Source: Candidatus Dojkabacteria bacterium
GTDB taxonomy: Bacteria > Patescibacteriota > Dojkabacteria > SC72
NCBI GenBank assembly: GCA_028694805.1
Contig: JAQVKD010000001.1
Span: forward strand, 89,549-128,474
Length of the DNA stretch: 38,926 nucleotides
Reading direction: 5' to 3'
The position numbers and the translations under genes are program-made. Below the pieces are notes generated by a model. The model was not told the origin of the DNA. It did not search any database and saw only the letters and a list, made by a program, of their open reading frames with translations. Below are positions 31,923-38,164 of this stretch, piece by piece (position 1 is the stretch's first letter; every line of letters starts with the position of its first letter).

Positions 31923-32120
31923 TTATTCTATATCTACATACTCATTGCATAAGTTAAGAACATCATCATAACTATGAGATGATAATGCCCTTTCTGTAAA
32001 CTCTTTTGCTTTTTCTTCCATTCCAGCTCTTTTAAGACATGATGAAACTTTCCCTATTATTGAAAACACATTTCCATCTGTCCCGATTAACTTACATATA
32101 GGTTTACTGTTTTCTTCCAT
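31923..32120 (-). CDS. Small phage-type protein, CKLIGTDGN motif (65 aa)
   Basis: Start at MEENSKPICKLIGTDGN after AAGGAGTGATATGG. The pattern LIGTDGN-x-F-x-I-x-G-K, then a helix RAGMEEKAKEFTERALSS and end YVDIE, is one I recognise from small hypothetical proteins in many phages and plasmids. Function unknown. Confidence 0.65.
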   Translation of the reverse strand: MEENSKPICKLIGTDGNVFSIIGKVSSCLKRAGMEEKAKEFTERALSSHSYDDVLNLCNEYVDIE

Positions 32121-32125
32121 CCATA

Positions 32126-32317
32126 TCACTCCTTAATATTTTCTTTCATTAAGTTAATTGTAAACTCTTCAATATCAACATGATTTGAATCTGTAAATAT
32201 ATCTTTATAACCTGGTTCATCTAAATCCACTAATCTATAAACAAATCCCTCTCTTGCTGATACGACTTCTTCAACACATCCATCTTTTACTACTATTAAA
32301 GCATCAGGCTTTGTCAT
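32126..32317 (-). CDS. Small phage-type hypothetical protein (63 aa)
   Basis: MTKPDALIVVKDGCVEEVVS, then YRLVDLDEPGY resembles short beta-rich phage proteins with a P-x-h-h-V-x-x-G-x-V pattern. AACGAGGAGTGATATAA precedes the ATG. Its neighbour downstream is another phage-type small protein. Confidence 0.6.
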   Translation of the reverse strand: MTKPDALIVVKDGCVEEVVSAREGFVYRLVDLDEPGYKDIFTDSNHVDIEEFTINLMKENIKE

Positions 32318-32322
32318 TTATA

Positions 32323-32433
32323 TCACTCCTCGTTTATTTCACATTGTTTACATTTAATAATTAAATCCATTTCATCTTCGTAATCTATAATTATAGTTTT
32401 TCCACATCTATAACACACAACTTCTTCTATCAC
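32323..32433 (-). CDS. Com-like zinc-ribbon micropeptide (36 aa)
   Basis: GTG start after AAGGAGTGATATGAA. VCYRCGKTI and IKCKQC give the CxxC...CxxC spacing of the Mu Com-type ribbon, which regulates translation in phage Mu. Its last codons GAG GAG TGA form the binding site of the next gene. Too short for the ORF track. Confidence 0.6.
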   Translation of the reverse strand: MIEEVVCYRCGKTIIIDYEDEMDLIIKCKQCEINEE

Positions 32434-32448
32434 TTCATATCACTCCTT

Positions 32449-32649
32449 TTATTCAAACCAGTTTTTCATATTCTCCGTTCCTTTGACTATACTATCCTTT
32501 TTCATTATCTCTTTTCTAAAATCTTCACGAAACTTCTTATCTTTTTCAATCCACTCTTTGAAGCATTCATTGCACAGTACCTGACCTCCGTGCCAATATT
32601 TAGTAGCCTCTCTTTTATTGCAGTTACAACATATAGTTCCTTTTATCAC
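32449..32649 (-). CDS. Zinc-finger protein (66 aa)
   Basis: GTG start after GTAGGTGAGTAATC. CCNCNKREATKYWHGGQVLCNEC is a clear four-cysteine site (with a nearby His), followed by a charged helix KWIEKDKKF-like region. Probably nucleic-acid or protein binding; no family named. Confidence 0.7.
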   Translation of the reverse strand: MIKGTICCNCNKREATKYWHGGQVLCNECFKEWIEKDKKFREDFRKEIMKKDSIVKGTENMKNWFE

Positions 32650-32659
32650 GATTACTCAC

Positions 32660-32818
32660 CTACAACTGAATCCATCCCTTTCCGACGACATAATCTCTTA
32701 CAGTCACTACATTTTCTTTGTTTGTATTCTTAAATATTTCTACCACTTTACCGACATCTTCATCTCCTGTTAGCTTGTCTATCTTTTCTAATGTATCATC
32801 AAAGTTATACTTCTTAAT
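32660..32818 (-). CDS. Small hypothetical protein, probable ATT start (52 aa)
   Basis: The gap is open in one frame with a stop just upstream; the only start well placed after AAGGAG is an ATT. The product reads KKYNFDDTLEKIDKLTGDE, then VVTVRDYVVGKGWIQL, a convincing alpha/beta microprotein. It is absent from the track because it lacks ATG. Confidence 0.55.
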   Translation of the reverse strand: MKKYNFDDTLEKIDKLTGDEDVGKVVEIFKNTNKENVVTVRDYVVGKGWIQL

Positions 32819-32821
32819 TTT

Positions 32822-33310
32822 TTATTTCTCCTTTTTATTATAAATATTCATAAATTCTTTATTATTATCGTTCCAAATTGCATTATTAAATCCAGATGCA
32901 TCCCCCCAATTTTTACCATGAATCTCTTTTTCTCTCTTCACTATATCTTCTTTCCATTCTTGATAAATTTCTAAGGCATCAACAATTAACACAGCCTCGT
33001 CATACTCTGGAAAGAGCATCCATATTTTTGACTTTCGTGAATCGATAAGAGCTTTCTGATAAGAATATATCATTTCTACATGTGATTGTAGAGCATTTAT
33101 AAATCCATGTAATGCCCATCTAACACTTTTATTTAAATCTGATAAAACAGTATCCCCTTCAGGATAGTTAGTATGTTCACCATTAGGCTGCCATCTTTTA
33201 CACTCTCTAATAACGGTGACACATGACAAATCAACAACCATTCTAAAATTATGATGTGTTAATATTTGCATATCAAACAATGTTTGCATCTTTACTTTAA
33301 GATCAGTCAT
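32822..33310 (-). CDS. Hypothetical protein (162 aa)
   Basis: Helical with several Trp and His residues (CKRWQPNGEHTNYPEGD, HGFINALQSHVEMIYSY). AAAGGAGGAATGAGAAA precedes the ATG. Its last codons overlap the binding site of the ATT-start gene. No family recognised. Confidence 0.6.
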   Translation of the reverse strand: MTDLKVKMQTLFDMQILTHHNFRMVVDLSCVTVIRECKRWQPNGEHTNYPEGDTVLSDLNKSVRWALHGFINALQSHVEMIYSYQKALIDSRKSKIWMLFPEYDEAVLIVDALEIYQEWKEDIVKREKEIHGKNWGDASGFNNAIWNDNNKEFMNIYNKKEK

Positions 33311-33329
33311 TTTCTCATTCCTCCTTTAT

Positions 33330-33527
33330 CTATTCATCTACACCAATCCACAGTATTTCCTTGTTTAGTATGATCATGATGTCAATTGCCACTTCTATCC
33401 AACCATCAAATAAATGACAGTTTGAAAGACGTATATGATGAACATCAGAATTCTTATGGAATCCGTGCATGAAACTTTCATTGTATTTATCCATTGACAC
33501 CATCTGTATTTTTATTCTTCTCTGCAT
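33330..33527 (-). CDS. Hypothetical protein (65 aa)
   Basis: Start at MQRRIKIQMVSMDKY after TGGGGTGATAAAG. Alpha/beta with a basic first strand, a His-rich middle (FMHGFHKNSDVHHIRL) and a hydrophobic helix near the end (IDIMIILNKEIL). Unknown. Confidence 0.6.
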   Translation of the reverse strand: MQRRIKIQMVSMDKYNESFMHGFHKNSDVHHIRLSNCHLFDGWIEVAIDIMIILNKEILWIGVDE

Positions 33528-33545
33528 CTTTATCACCCCATATAT

Positions 33546-33788
33546 TCAACAACGATTAATATAATCATAGAAAGTTATCCCTGGCAGAATGTTTTCATAT
33601 AACGAAATACTGCAACAATCCAGTTCAATTGTAACAGTTTCAGTATCAATATACTTCCACATAACTCCGTCTGATGGAATATTAAAAAATGCACCACTGT
33701 TTACAATATATTCATTTGACTCGTGATTAAATTCTATCCTGTTCGATTTTTTTATACTTTCTGGTATATCATAAATTCTTATTTTCAT
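33546..33788 (-). CDS. Hypothetical protein (80 aa)
   Basis: Start at MKIRIYDIPESIKK after AAGGGAGGAATTAAA. Beta-rich with an aromatic end (ITFYDYINRC). Same operon; no family recognised. Confidence 0.6.
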   Translation of the reverse strand: MKIRIYDIPESIKKSNRIEFNHESNEYIVNSGAFFNIPSDGVMWKYIDTETVTIELDCCSISLYENILPGITFYDYINRC

Positions 33789-33801
33789 TTTAATTCCTCC
33801 C

Positions 33802-33894
33802 TTATCTATATTTAAGCCATAAATAAATCCAAAAGCCAATTGTAAAAATTACAATCAACACTATTTGAAATTTAGTATTATAGTCATGTGGCAT
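33802..33894 (-). CDS. Membrane micropeptide (30 aa)
   Basis: MPHDYNTKF is followed by one hydrophobic helix (QIVLIVIFTIGFWIYLWL) and a basic end KYR. It begins a few bases after the previous stop. Too short for the track; one of several single-span micropeptides in this window. Confidence 0.5.
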   Translation of the reverse strand: MPHDYNTKFQIVLIVIFTIGFWIYLWLKYR

Positions 33895-33899
33895 TTTTT

Positions 33900-34160
33900 T
33901 CACACCAATCTTCCAGAATTATCGATATATTGTCCTATGTTATTAATAACATCACTTAATGTTATTTTCTTAGCTTCTTCAATAGATAACTTAGATATAT
34001 ACTCGGCGATATCATTATATGATTCTAAGCTAACAACATTAACTCCGATAGTCAAATTGTCAAATACCTTGGATAATATCTCAGAATCTCTTATCTTATG
34101 TATTGTTTCTATATTTCTTACATGAATATCGACCATTCCTGAAAATAACGACATAAACAT
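33900..34160 (-). CDS. Hypothetical protein (86 aa)
   Basis: AAGGAGGAATTAAA precedes the ATG. Alpha/beta (MVDIHVRNIETIHKIRD, LTIGVNVVSLESY) without known motifs. In-operon neighbour of phage-type small proteins. Confidence 0.6.
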   Translation of the reverse strand: MFMSLFSGMVDIHVRNIETIHKIRDSEILSKVFDNLTIGVNVVSLESYNDIAEYISKLSIEEAKKITLSDVINNIGQYIDNSGRLV

Positions 34161-34172
34161 TTTAATTCCTCC

Positions 34173-34523
34173 TTAATAAACCTCAAAAACCGCATCAGGA
34201 TATTGCCTTGCCCACGTCAATAGAATTCGAAGAGCATATCCAGCATTTCCTTCTGTAGCTTCCCAATAATCAGAATCCCTCTCAATTCCAAGTTCCCTTA
34301 TAGCTTTTTCAAGAGCATCAATTACATCTTTAGCTTTCTTTCCGTTTAACCATCTAAGCCCTTCCTTTCCATTAAGATGCTGATAGTAAAAATGGCTATA
34401 ATTATATGTAACATTTAGTTCAGCGTCTCTGGTTCCGCCCATGACATAAGTTCCGCCTTCACTATGGTTTTCAACAATTACAGGTTCTCCTTTTTCATTT
34501 AAAAGAATGACATCAAAGCTCAT
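34173..34523 (-). CDS. Conserved phage-type hypothetical protein (116 aa)
   Basis: The pattern ELNVTYNYSHFYYQHL, then LNGKKAKDVIDALEKAI, YWEATEGNAGYALRILLTWA is one I recognise from many phage genomes, where the protein is of unknown function. AAGGAGGAATTAGA precedes the ATG. This supports viral ancestry of the region. Confidence 0.7.
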   Translation of the reverse strand: MSFDVILLNEKGEPVIVENHSEGGTYVMGGTRDAELNVTYNYSHFYYQHLNGKEGLRWLNGKKAKDVIDALEKAIRELGIERDSDYWEATEGNAGYALRILLTWARQYPDAVFEVY

Positions 34524-34554
34524 TCTAATTCCTCCTTTATCTCTTCAAAGTAAT

Positions 34555-34710
34555 CTATTCTTCTTTTGCATCCTCAGTCCAATGATGCAAGACTGGATTC
34601 TTGTTATTAAATTTCTTGACAATCTCTTCTGCCTGTTCATCTGGAAATTCCACAGATCCACAACCAGTAGCTCCTGTGACCTTGCTTCTCCAATGTATTA
34701 TTTTAGCCAT
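34555..34710 (-). CDS. Small phage-type protein (51 aa)
   Basis: Start at MAKIIHWRSKVTGATGCG after GAAAGGAGGAATGAAA; the track runs upstream through that signal. The WR-x-K-x-TGATG pattern and the end HHWTEDA are typical of short hypothetical phage proteins. Function unknown. Confidence 0.65.
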   Translation of the reverse strand: MAKIIHWRSKVTGATGCGSVEFPDEQAEEIVKKFNNKNPVLHHWTEDAKEE

Positions 34711-34726
34711 TTTCATTCCTCCTTTC

Positions 34727-34834
34727 TCATACTTCATCAGGATTAAACTTACTCAAATCCCTATTTGAGTTTCTTCTATCAAGCTTTTCAAAAGCCCGCT
34801 TACGAAGTTATTTAAGTTCTTCTTGTACTGTCAT
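34727..34834 (-). pseudogene. Small ORF split by an in-frame TAA
   Basis: After GAAGTGATTGT an ATG opens MTVQEELK, then TAA at 34808-34810, and the same frame continues LRKRAFEKLDRRNSNRDL to a stop at 34727. The continuation looks like coding sequence, so either a point mutation killed the gene, the stop is read through, or the second half has its own start. TAA is not the pyrrolysine codon. Confidence 0.4.
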
Positions 34835-34838
34835 ACAA

Positions 34839-34955
34839 TCACTTCTTTTTAACAATCAAATATCCTCTTCCATCTTCTCCCCAAGTCCAATAATCTTTAT
34901 ATTTAATTCCAGCTCTTTTAAGTTCTTTCTCAGAGTACTTAATTTCACCAATCAT
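34839..34955 (-). CDS. Short paralogue of the next gene (38 aa)
   Basis: MIGEIKYSEKELKRAGIKY nearly repeats the N-terminus of the adjacent protein, then diverges to WTWGEDGRGYLIVKKK. The repeat is also nearly identical in DNA, so the duplication is recent. The ATG overlaps the upstream stop (ATGA). Confidence 0.65.
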   Translation of the reverse strand: MIGEIKYSEKELKRAGIKYKDYWTWGEDGRGYLIVKKK

Positions 34956-35158
34956 TTTAATTCCTCCATTCCATTAACATCTCTCATAACCAGGCTATAC
35001 ACATCAGGTCTTCTAACTGTCTTAATAAAAACCTCTCTCGCTTCATCCTCATTCATTGCAAGAACATCAACCCTTATAGAACCAGAACTATGTTCGAACG
35101 TATATTTAATTCCAGCTCTTTTAAGTTCTTTCTCAGAGTACTTAATTTCACCATTCAT
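34952..35158 (-). CDS. Hypothetical protein (68 aa)
   Basis: Starts MNGEIKYSEKELKRAGIKY after AAAGGAGTGATAGGAG. The second part (IRVDVLAMNEDEAREVFIK) resembles small alpha/beta proteins. It shares its first 18 residues with the following gene. Confidence 0.65.
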   Translation of the reverse strand: MNGEIKYSEKELKRAGIKYTFEHSSGSIRVDVLAMNEDEAREVFIKTVRRPDVYSLVMRDVNGMEELK

Positions 35159-35190
35159 CTCCTATCACTCCTTTAATTCAATAACTCCTC

Positions 35191-35442
35191 TCAAATTGCC
35201 TTCATCTCTATAAGTTCTTCCCTGATTATATTACACCTTAATTTTTCTTCCTGCAATGCATAACCTCTCTCTTTAGCTCTTTTATAAAGCATGTTGTTTT
35301 CATTGATTAACGATTCTATTAATTTTTGTTCACTGTCACTTCTTTTTTTCTTTCCATTTCTATGAAACTTTTTACCATTCTTATGTTTTTCTACTGAACC
35401 TTCACTCTTCTTCGACAATATAAGTTCAGCCACTATTTTCAT
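35191..35442 (-). CDS. Small basic coiled-coil protein (83 aa)
   Basis: Start at MKIVAELILSKKSEG after GAGGGTGATTGAGA. A Lys-rich segment (KHKNGKKFHRNGKKKRS) is followed by a long helix, suggesting a DNA- or RNA-binding dimer. No family recognised. Confidence 0.6.
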   Translation of the reverse strand: MKIVAELILSKKSEGSVEKHKNGKKFHRNGKKKRSDSEQKLIESLINENNMLYKRAKERGYALQEEKLRCNIIREELIEMKAI

Positions 35443-35448
35443 TCTCAA

Positions 35449-35535
35449 TCACCCTCTCTTACATTTCATTATTTCATTCAATAACTCAATTTCTTCATCG
35501 TTCAGCCATCTCTTTCTTTCCCAATACTCATACAT
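35449..35535 (-). CDS. Micropeptide (28 aa)
   Basis: A strong signal TAAGGAGTGATATGG precedes MYEYWERKRWLNDEEIELL, a short amphipathic helix. The stop lies in the binding site of the next gene. Too short for the track. Confidence 0.5.
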   Translation of the reverse strand: MYEYWERKRWLNDEEIELLNEIMKCKRG

Positions 35536-35568
35536 CCATATCACTCCTTAAAATATTTAAAATACAGT

Positions 35569-35651
35569 CCTGACTTACCAGTTTAAAAACGGCAATCTCT
35601 CATGACTAACTCAGAGATTATTAAAAATCAGGTTTAAATCCAAAAAGGATT
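35569..35651 (-). ncRNA. Structured leader between two genes
   Basis: AATCTCT (35594-35600) pairs with AGAGATT (35613-35619), enclosed by CCTGA/TCAGG (35569-35573 with 35628-35632). AATCC-AAAAA-GGATT (35637-35651) forms a further hairpin. It lies between the terminator of the 35705 gene and the micropeptide gene, so it may be that operon's leader. No ORF of note is present. Confidence 0.45.
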
Positions 35652-35659
35652 AGCAATAA

Positions 35660-35707
35660 CAACAGAAAAACTAAAAAAGAAAAGAAGAATAAGCTGTTAC
35701 CAGCTTA
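35660..35707 (-). terminator. Hairpin plus T-rich terminator
   Basis: TAAGCTG-GTAA-CAGCTTA on the minus strand forms a 7-bp hairpin starting in the stop codon of the 35705-36382 gene, followed by ATTCTTCTTTTCTTTTTT. A clear end for that transcript. Confidence 0.75.
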
Positions 35708-36382
35708 CTCAAAAGACAGTCCTATTGCTTCAAGAGTATCTACGATATCTTCACCGTTCTCTCTAAGCCACCTTGCAGCACGAAGTCTCTGACCAGGAGT
35801 CGGTTCATTATAGTCAGTTGAACCTGCTACTTCAACTTCCTTTTTAACGACCTTCCCATCGACCTCTACTTCCTGGATCTCCTTTCTTGGCAAGCATCTC
35901 TTCGATGCCGAGGCTGCATAGTTATCGATATCGAATTCTTTTGATATGCGATATATCTTTATCATATCAGCTTGTCTTTCCTTAGCTGGCTTGTCTTTAT
36001 TTGCAAGCCTTGCCTCATCAGAAGTATGAGCCTGGGACTTAAAAGGTATCTCCAGTGCAACAAATTCACTGTCAATTCTCTGACAGATTCCTGTTATTCC
36101 TATTGGCTTGCCTGTCTTAGCATTAACAGGATTACCTGGGATATCCGATCTTTCCAGTAAGATTGCACCACCCTTCAAAGTCTCAGATCCATCATCTTCT
36201 GTAACTTTCTCAGCCACTTTCAGAGTTGCAAGTGCTTCGAAGAAAGACATGTCACCAACCTTCCCATAGAAGATGAGCTTCTCAGCATATCTCATATCAT
36301 TCAGGTTTTCTGAATCGTCCACTACTCCGAAACCTTCTCCGCCTCTCTGTGCTAACTTTATTTCTTCTACTAGTTTTGCCAT
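35705..36382 (-). CDS. Unrecognised, probably highly expressed protein (225 aa)
   Basis: Start at MAKLVEEIKLAQRGG after AAAGGTGAAAAAT. Soluble, with alpha/beta segments (GGAILLERSDIPGNPVNAK, then EPTPGQRLRAARWLRENG). It has its own promoter, an 80-nt leader with a hairpin (36424-36442) and a terminator directly at the stop. Codons are richer in G+C than in neighbours. These point to an abundant product, perhaps a nucleoprotein or structural component. No family recognised. Confidence 0.65.
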   Translation of the reverse strand: MAKLVEEIKLAQRGGEGFGVVDDSENLNDMRYAEKLIFYGKVGDMSFFEALATLKVAEKVTEDDGSETLKGGAILLERSDIPGNPVNAKTGKPIGITGICQRIDSEFVALEIPFKSQAHTSDEARLANKDKPAKERQADMIKIYRISKEFDIDNYAASASKRCLPRKEIQEVEVDGKVVKKEVEVAGSTDYNEPTPGQRLRAARWLRENGEDIVDTLEAIGLSFE

Positions 36383-36462
36383 ATTTTTCACCTTTGTTTT
36401 ATTTTATTTTTTCACTCTATTTTGCGTTTTAACCTCAAACGCCAGGTTTTCGTTTACGACAC

Positions 36463-36501
36463 ATTCCTATATACTCTTTATTGGTATATATAGTTTTCGC
36501 T
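36463..36501 (-). promoter_or_regulatory. Archaeal promoter with 5' UTR hairpin downstream
   Basis: GCGAAAAC (BRE) then TATATATA, followed by AATAAAGAGTATATAG, the motif common to four promoters here. The predicted leader to the ATG at 36382 is about 84 nt and holds GCGTTT-GAGGTTA-AAACGC (36424-36442). Confidence 0.75.
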
Positions 36502-36502
36502 T

Positions 36503-36550
36503 CCTATCGACTATACGTTATCTTAAGACTTCGCAAGATATCAGGATAGG
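36503..36550 (-). terminator. Imperfect dyad after T-tract
   Basis: The gene at 36572 ends in TAA followed by ATTTTTTGTTTTG, a probable T-tract terminator at about 36560-36571. Just past it CCTATC/GATAGG (36503-36508 with 36545-36550) encloses TATCTT/AAGATA. It directly precedes the BRE of the next promoter, so it may instead be an operator. Confidence 0.45.
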
Positions 36551-36571
36551 TTTTAATACAAAACAAAAAAT

Positions 36572-36790
36572 TTAATCATCATCTATCAGACCCCTTCCAT
36601 CCATCCCTCTATCAAGAGCCTTAAGATACTGCTCTTTTGTAATCTCAGGTTGTTCCTTAACAAACTTCCATATCTGTTCAGCTTTAAAAAACTGCGCTGC
36701 AGCAAGCTGATTCATTATATACTTTCCAACAATACTTTCCTTGTTGTATTGCTTCATCCATTCTTCTATTTCTTCACCAATAGTTGCCAT
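36572..36790 (-). CDS. Small helical protein (72 aa)
   Basis: MATIGEEIEEWMKQYNKES, then QLAAAQFFKAEQIWKFVKE is strongly helical with an acidic end. GGATATGATAAC precedes the ATG. No family recognised. Confidence 0.65.
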   Translation of the reverse strand: MATIGEEIEEWMKQYNKESIVGKYIMNQLAAAQFFKAEQIWKFVKEQPEITKEQYLKALDRGMDGRGLIDDD

Positions 36791-36794
36791 GTTA

Positions 36795-36914
36795 TCATAT
36801 CCAGTAATCCATAAGCGGGAGTCTCGCTCTTAACATATCGTTATATCTTTCTCTTTCTATTTCTTTTTTTTCCTTCTCAGTCTCGTTAGCAGATTCTTTC
36901 CGTTCACTATCCAT
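36795..36914 (-). CDS. Small charged peptide (39 aa)
   Basis: MDSERKESANETEKEKKEIE starts after AGAGGATGAAACT. Charged helix with a hydrophobic end (LPLMDYWI). Below the track cut; fills the gap between two genes in the operon. Confidence 0.55.
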   Translation of the reverse strand: MDSERKESANETEKEKKEIERERYNDMLRARLPLMDYWI

Positions 36915-36918
36915 AGTT

Positions 36919-37080
36919 TCATCCTCTATAAATTATTTTATTTCTTCTCCTTAAGTTTTCAATTTTCTCCCTCAATTGATCACAACTCAATGCATGAGTT
37001 GACAGCCCATTATATGCACCAAGTTCTTTCACTTTGAATACAAGTTCTGCGTGTTCTCTCACTTCATATATCGATGTCAT
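36919..37080 (-). CDS. Small helical protein (53 aa)
   Basis: MTSIYEVREHAELVFKVKEL begins after GAGGAGATATAAA; the rest is charged and helical (CDQLREKIENLRRR). Missed by the track because of size. Confidence 0.6.
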   Translation of the reverse strand: MTSIYEVREHAELVFKVKELGAYNGLSTHALSCDQLREKIENLRRRNKIIYRG

Positions 37081-37081
37081 T

Positions 37082-37456
37082 TTATATCTCCTCACTATTA
37101 CCTAGCAAGTCTTCTTCATGAACAAACACAAGAACATCCCAAAATCCACCCCACATTCCATCAAATGTAACAACCCACATTCTGCTTCCTTTTGGAACAT
37201 CCACCATTCTTTCATCTGGTGAAACACCTACAGCCATCATACTATCGTAGCTATATGAAATCCCTGGAACTATCTTTCCATTGCTCACAAAATAACTATG
37301 CCGATAAGCATAGTCTCCAAGTCCACTCGGACTAAACTTTGATGGGCATTTAATTACTTTTATTGCTTTTACAAATTTTCGTGGTTTGTAACCACCTGAC
37401 ATTTCCAGAATCTTTTTATATTCTGGGAACAATCTTTTGACTTCATCTAAATCCAT
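37082..37456 (-). CDS. Hypothetical protein (124 aa)
   Basis: Alpha/beta with several Gly and aromatic residues (YAYRHSYFVSNGKIVPG, MWVVTFDGMWGGFWD). ATGAGTGATGTAAA precedes the ATG. No recognisable family. Confidence 0.6.
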   Translation of the reverse strand: MDLDEVKRLFPEYKKILEMSGGYKPRKFVKAIKVIKCPSKFSPSGLGDYAYRHSYFVSNGKIVPGISYSYDSMMAVGVSPDERMVDVPKGSRMWVVTFDGMWGGFWDVLVFVHEEDLLGNSEEI

Positions 37457-37487
37457 TTTACATCACTCATTCTTAATTTTAGTTAAT

Positions 37488-38096
37488 TTAAGCCGTTATC
37501 TCCCTAACTGGCTGAACCTGCATACCTGCCATCATCTGTTTTCCGAGAACTGCCAGTGGGATTAACTTTGTCTTTTTAGCTTCATGATCCTTCTCTCTTA
37601 TCTCTCTCTTAACTGTATTTATAGCATGTCTCATACTATTAAGAGTATCTCTCTTGGCTATTCCATGCTCCCTTCTCATCTCGTACTTATTTAATCTTCG
37701 GTCTATTTGATCATATAGCTCATCGGATATTACTCCCTTAACTGCTTCGCGGCATCCTGCAGCATTTTTATCTGACCATACCGTTCTCATCACAGGCTTC
37801 CCTGTTTTTGGGTCTATAGCAGGAATCTCACGGCTATCAAAATTATAGCCATCCTCCATAGCTTCTTTCATTTCATCTACCATCATATCGATGGCATTCT
37901 TATAAGCCTTATCTCCTATTTCCCTACCGGACAAAAGACTAACAAGATATATCCTGTCATTAACTATTTTTGATTTTGCTTTTAGTTCTTTCTCAAAATC
38001 CTCTATCTGTTCGGTTGACATCTCACGAACCCTATTAAGGAATTTTTCCAAATTGTTCATACCTGCTTCGATTCTTATTTCTGCATTGTTTGACAT
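37488..38096 (-). CDS. Unrecognised helical protein, G+C-richer (202 aa)
   Basis: Start at MSNNAEIRIEAGMNN after AAAGGAGTGAAAAAT. Helical, with a central segment AIDPKTGKPVMRTVWSD and a basic C-terminal half (RREHGIAKRDTLNS). Its codons are richer in G+C than most genes here. It is the first gene after the structured RNA region and may have its own TATA-like TTTTTTATATAGG at about 38147-38160. Possibly abundant; function unknown. Confidence 0.6.
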   Translation of the reverse strand: MSNNAEIRIEAGMNNLEKFLNRVREMSTEQIEDFEKELKAKSKIVNDRIYLVSLLSGREIGDKAYKNAIDMMVDEMKEAMEDGYNFDSREIPAIDPKTGKPVMRTVWSDKNAAGCREAVKGVISDELYDQIDRRLNKYEMRREHGIAKRDTLNSMRHAINTVKREIREKDHEAKKTKLIPLAVLGKQMMAGMQVQPVREITA

Positions 38097-38164
38097 ATTT
38101 TTCACTCCTTTATTTCATTACGGATAACAGATGATCACTGTATATCCTATATAAAAAATAAAAA

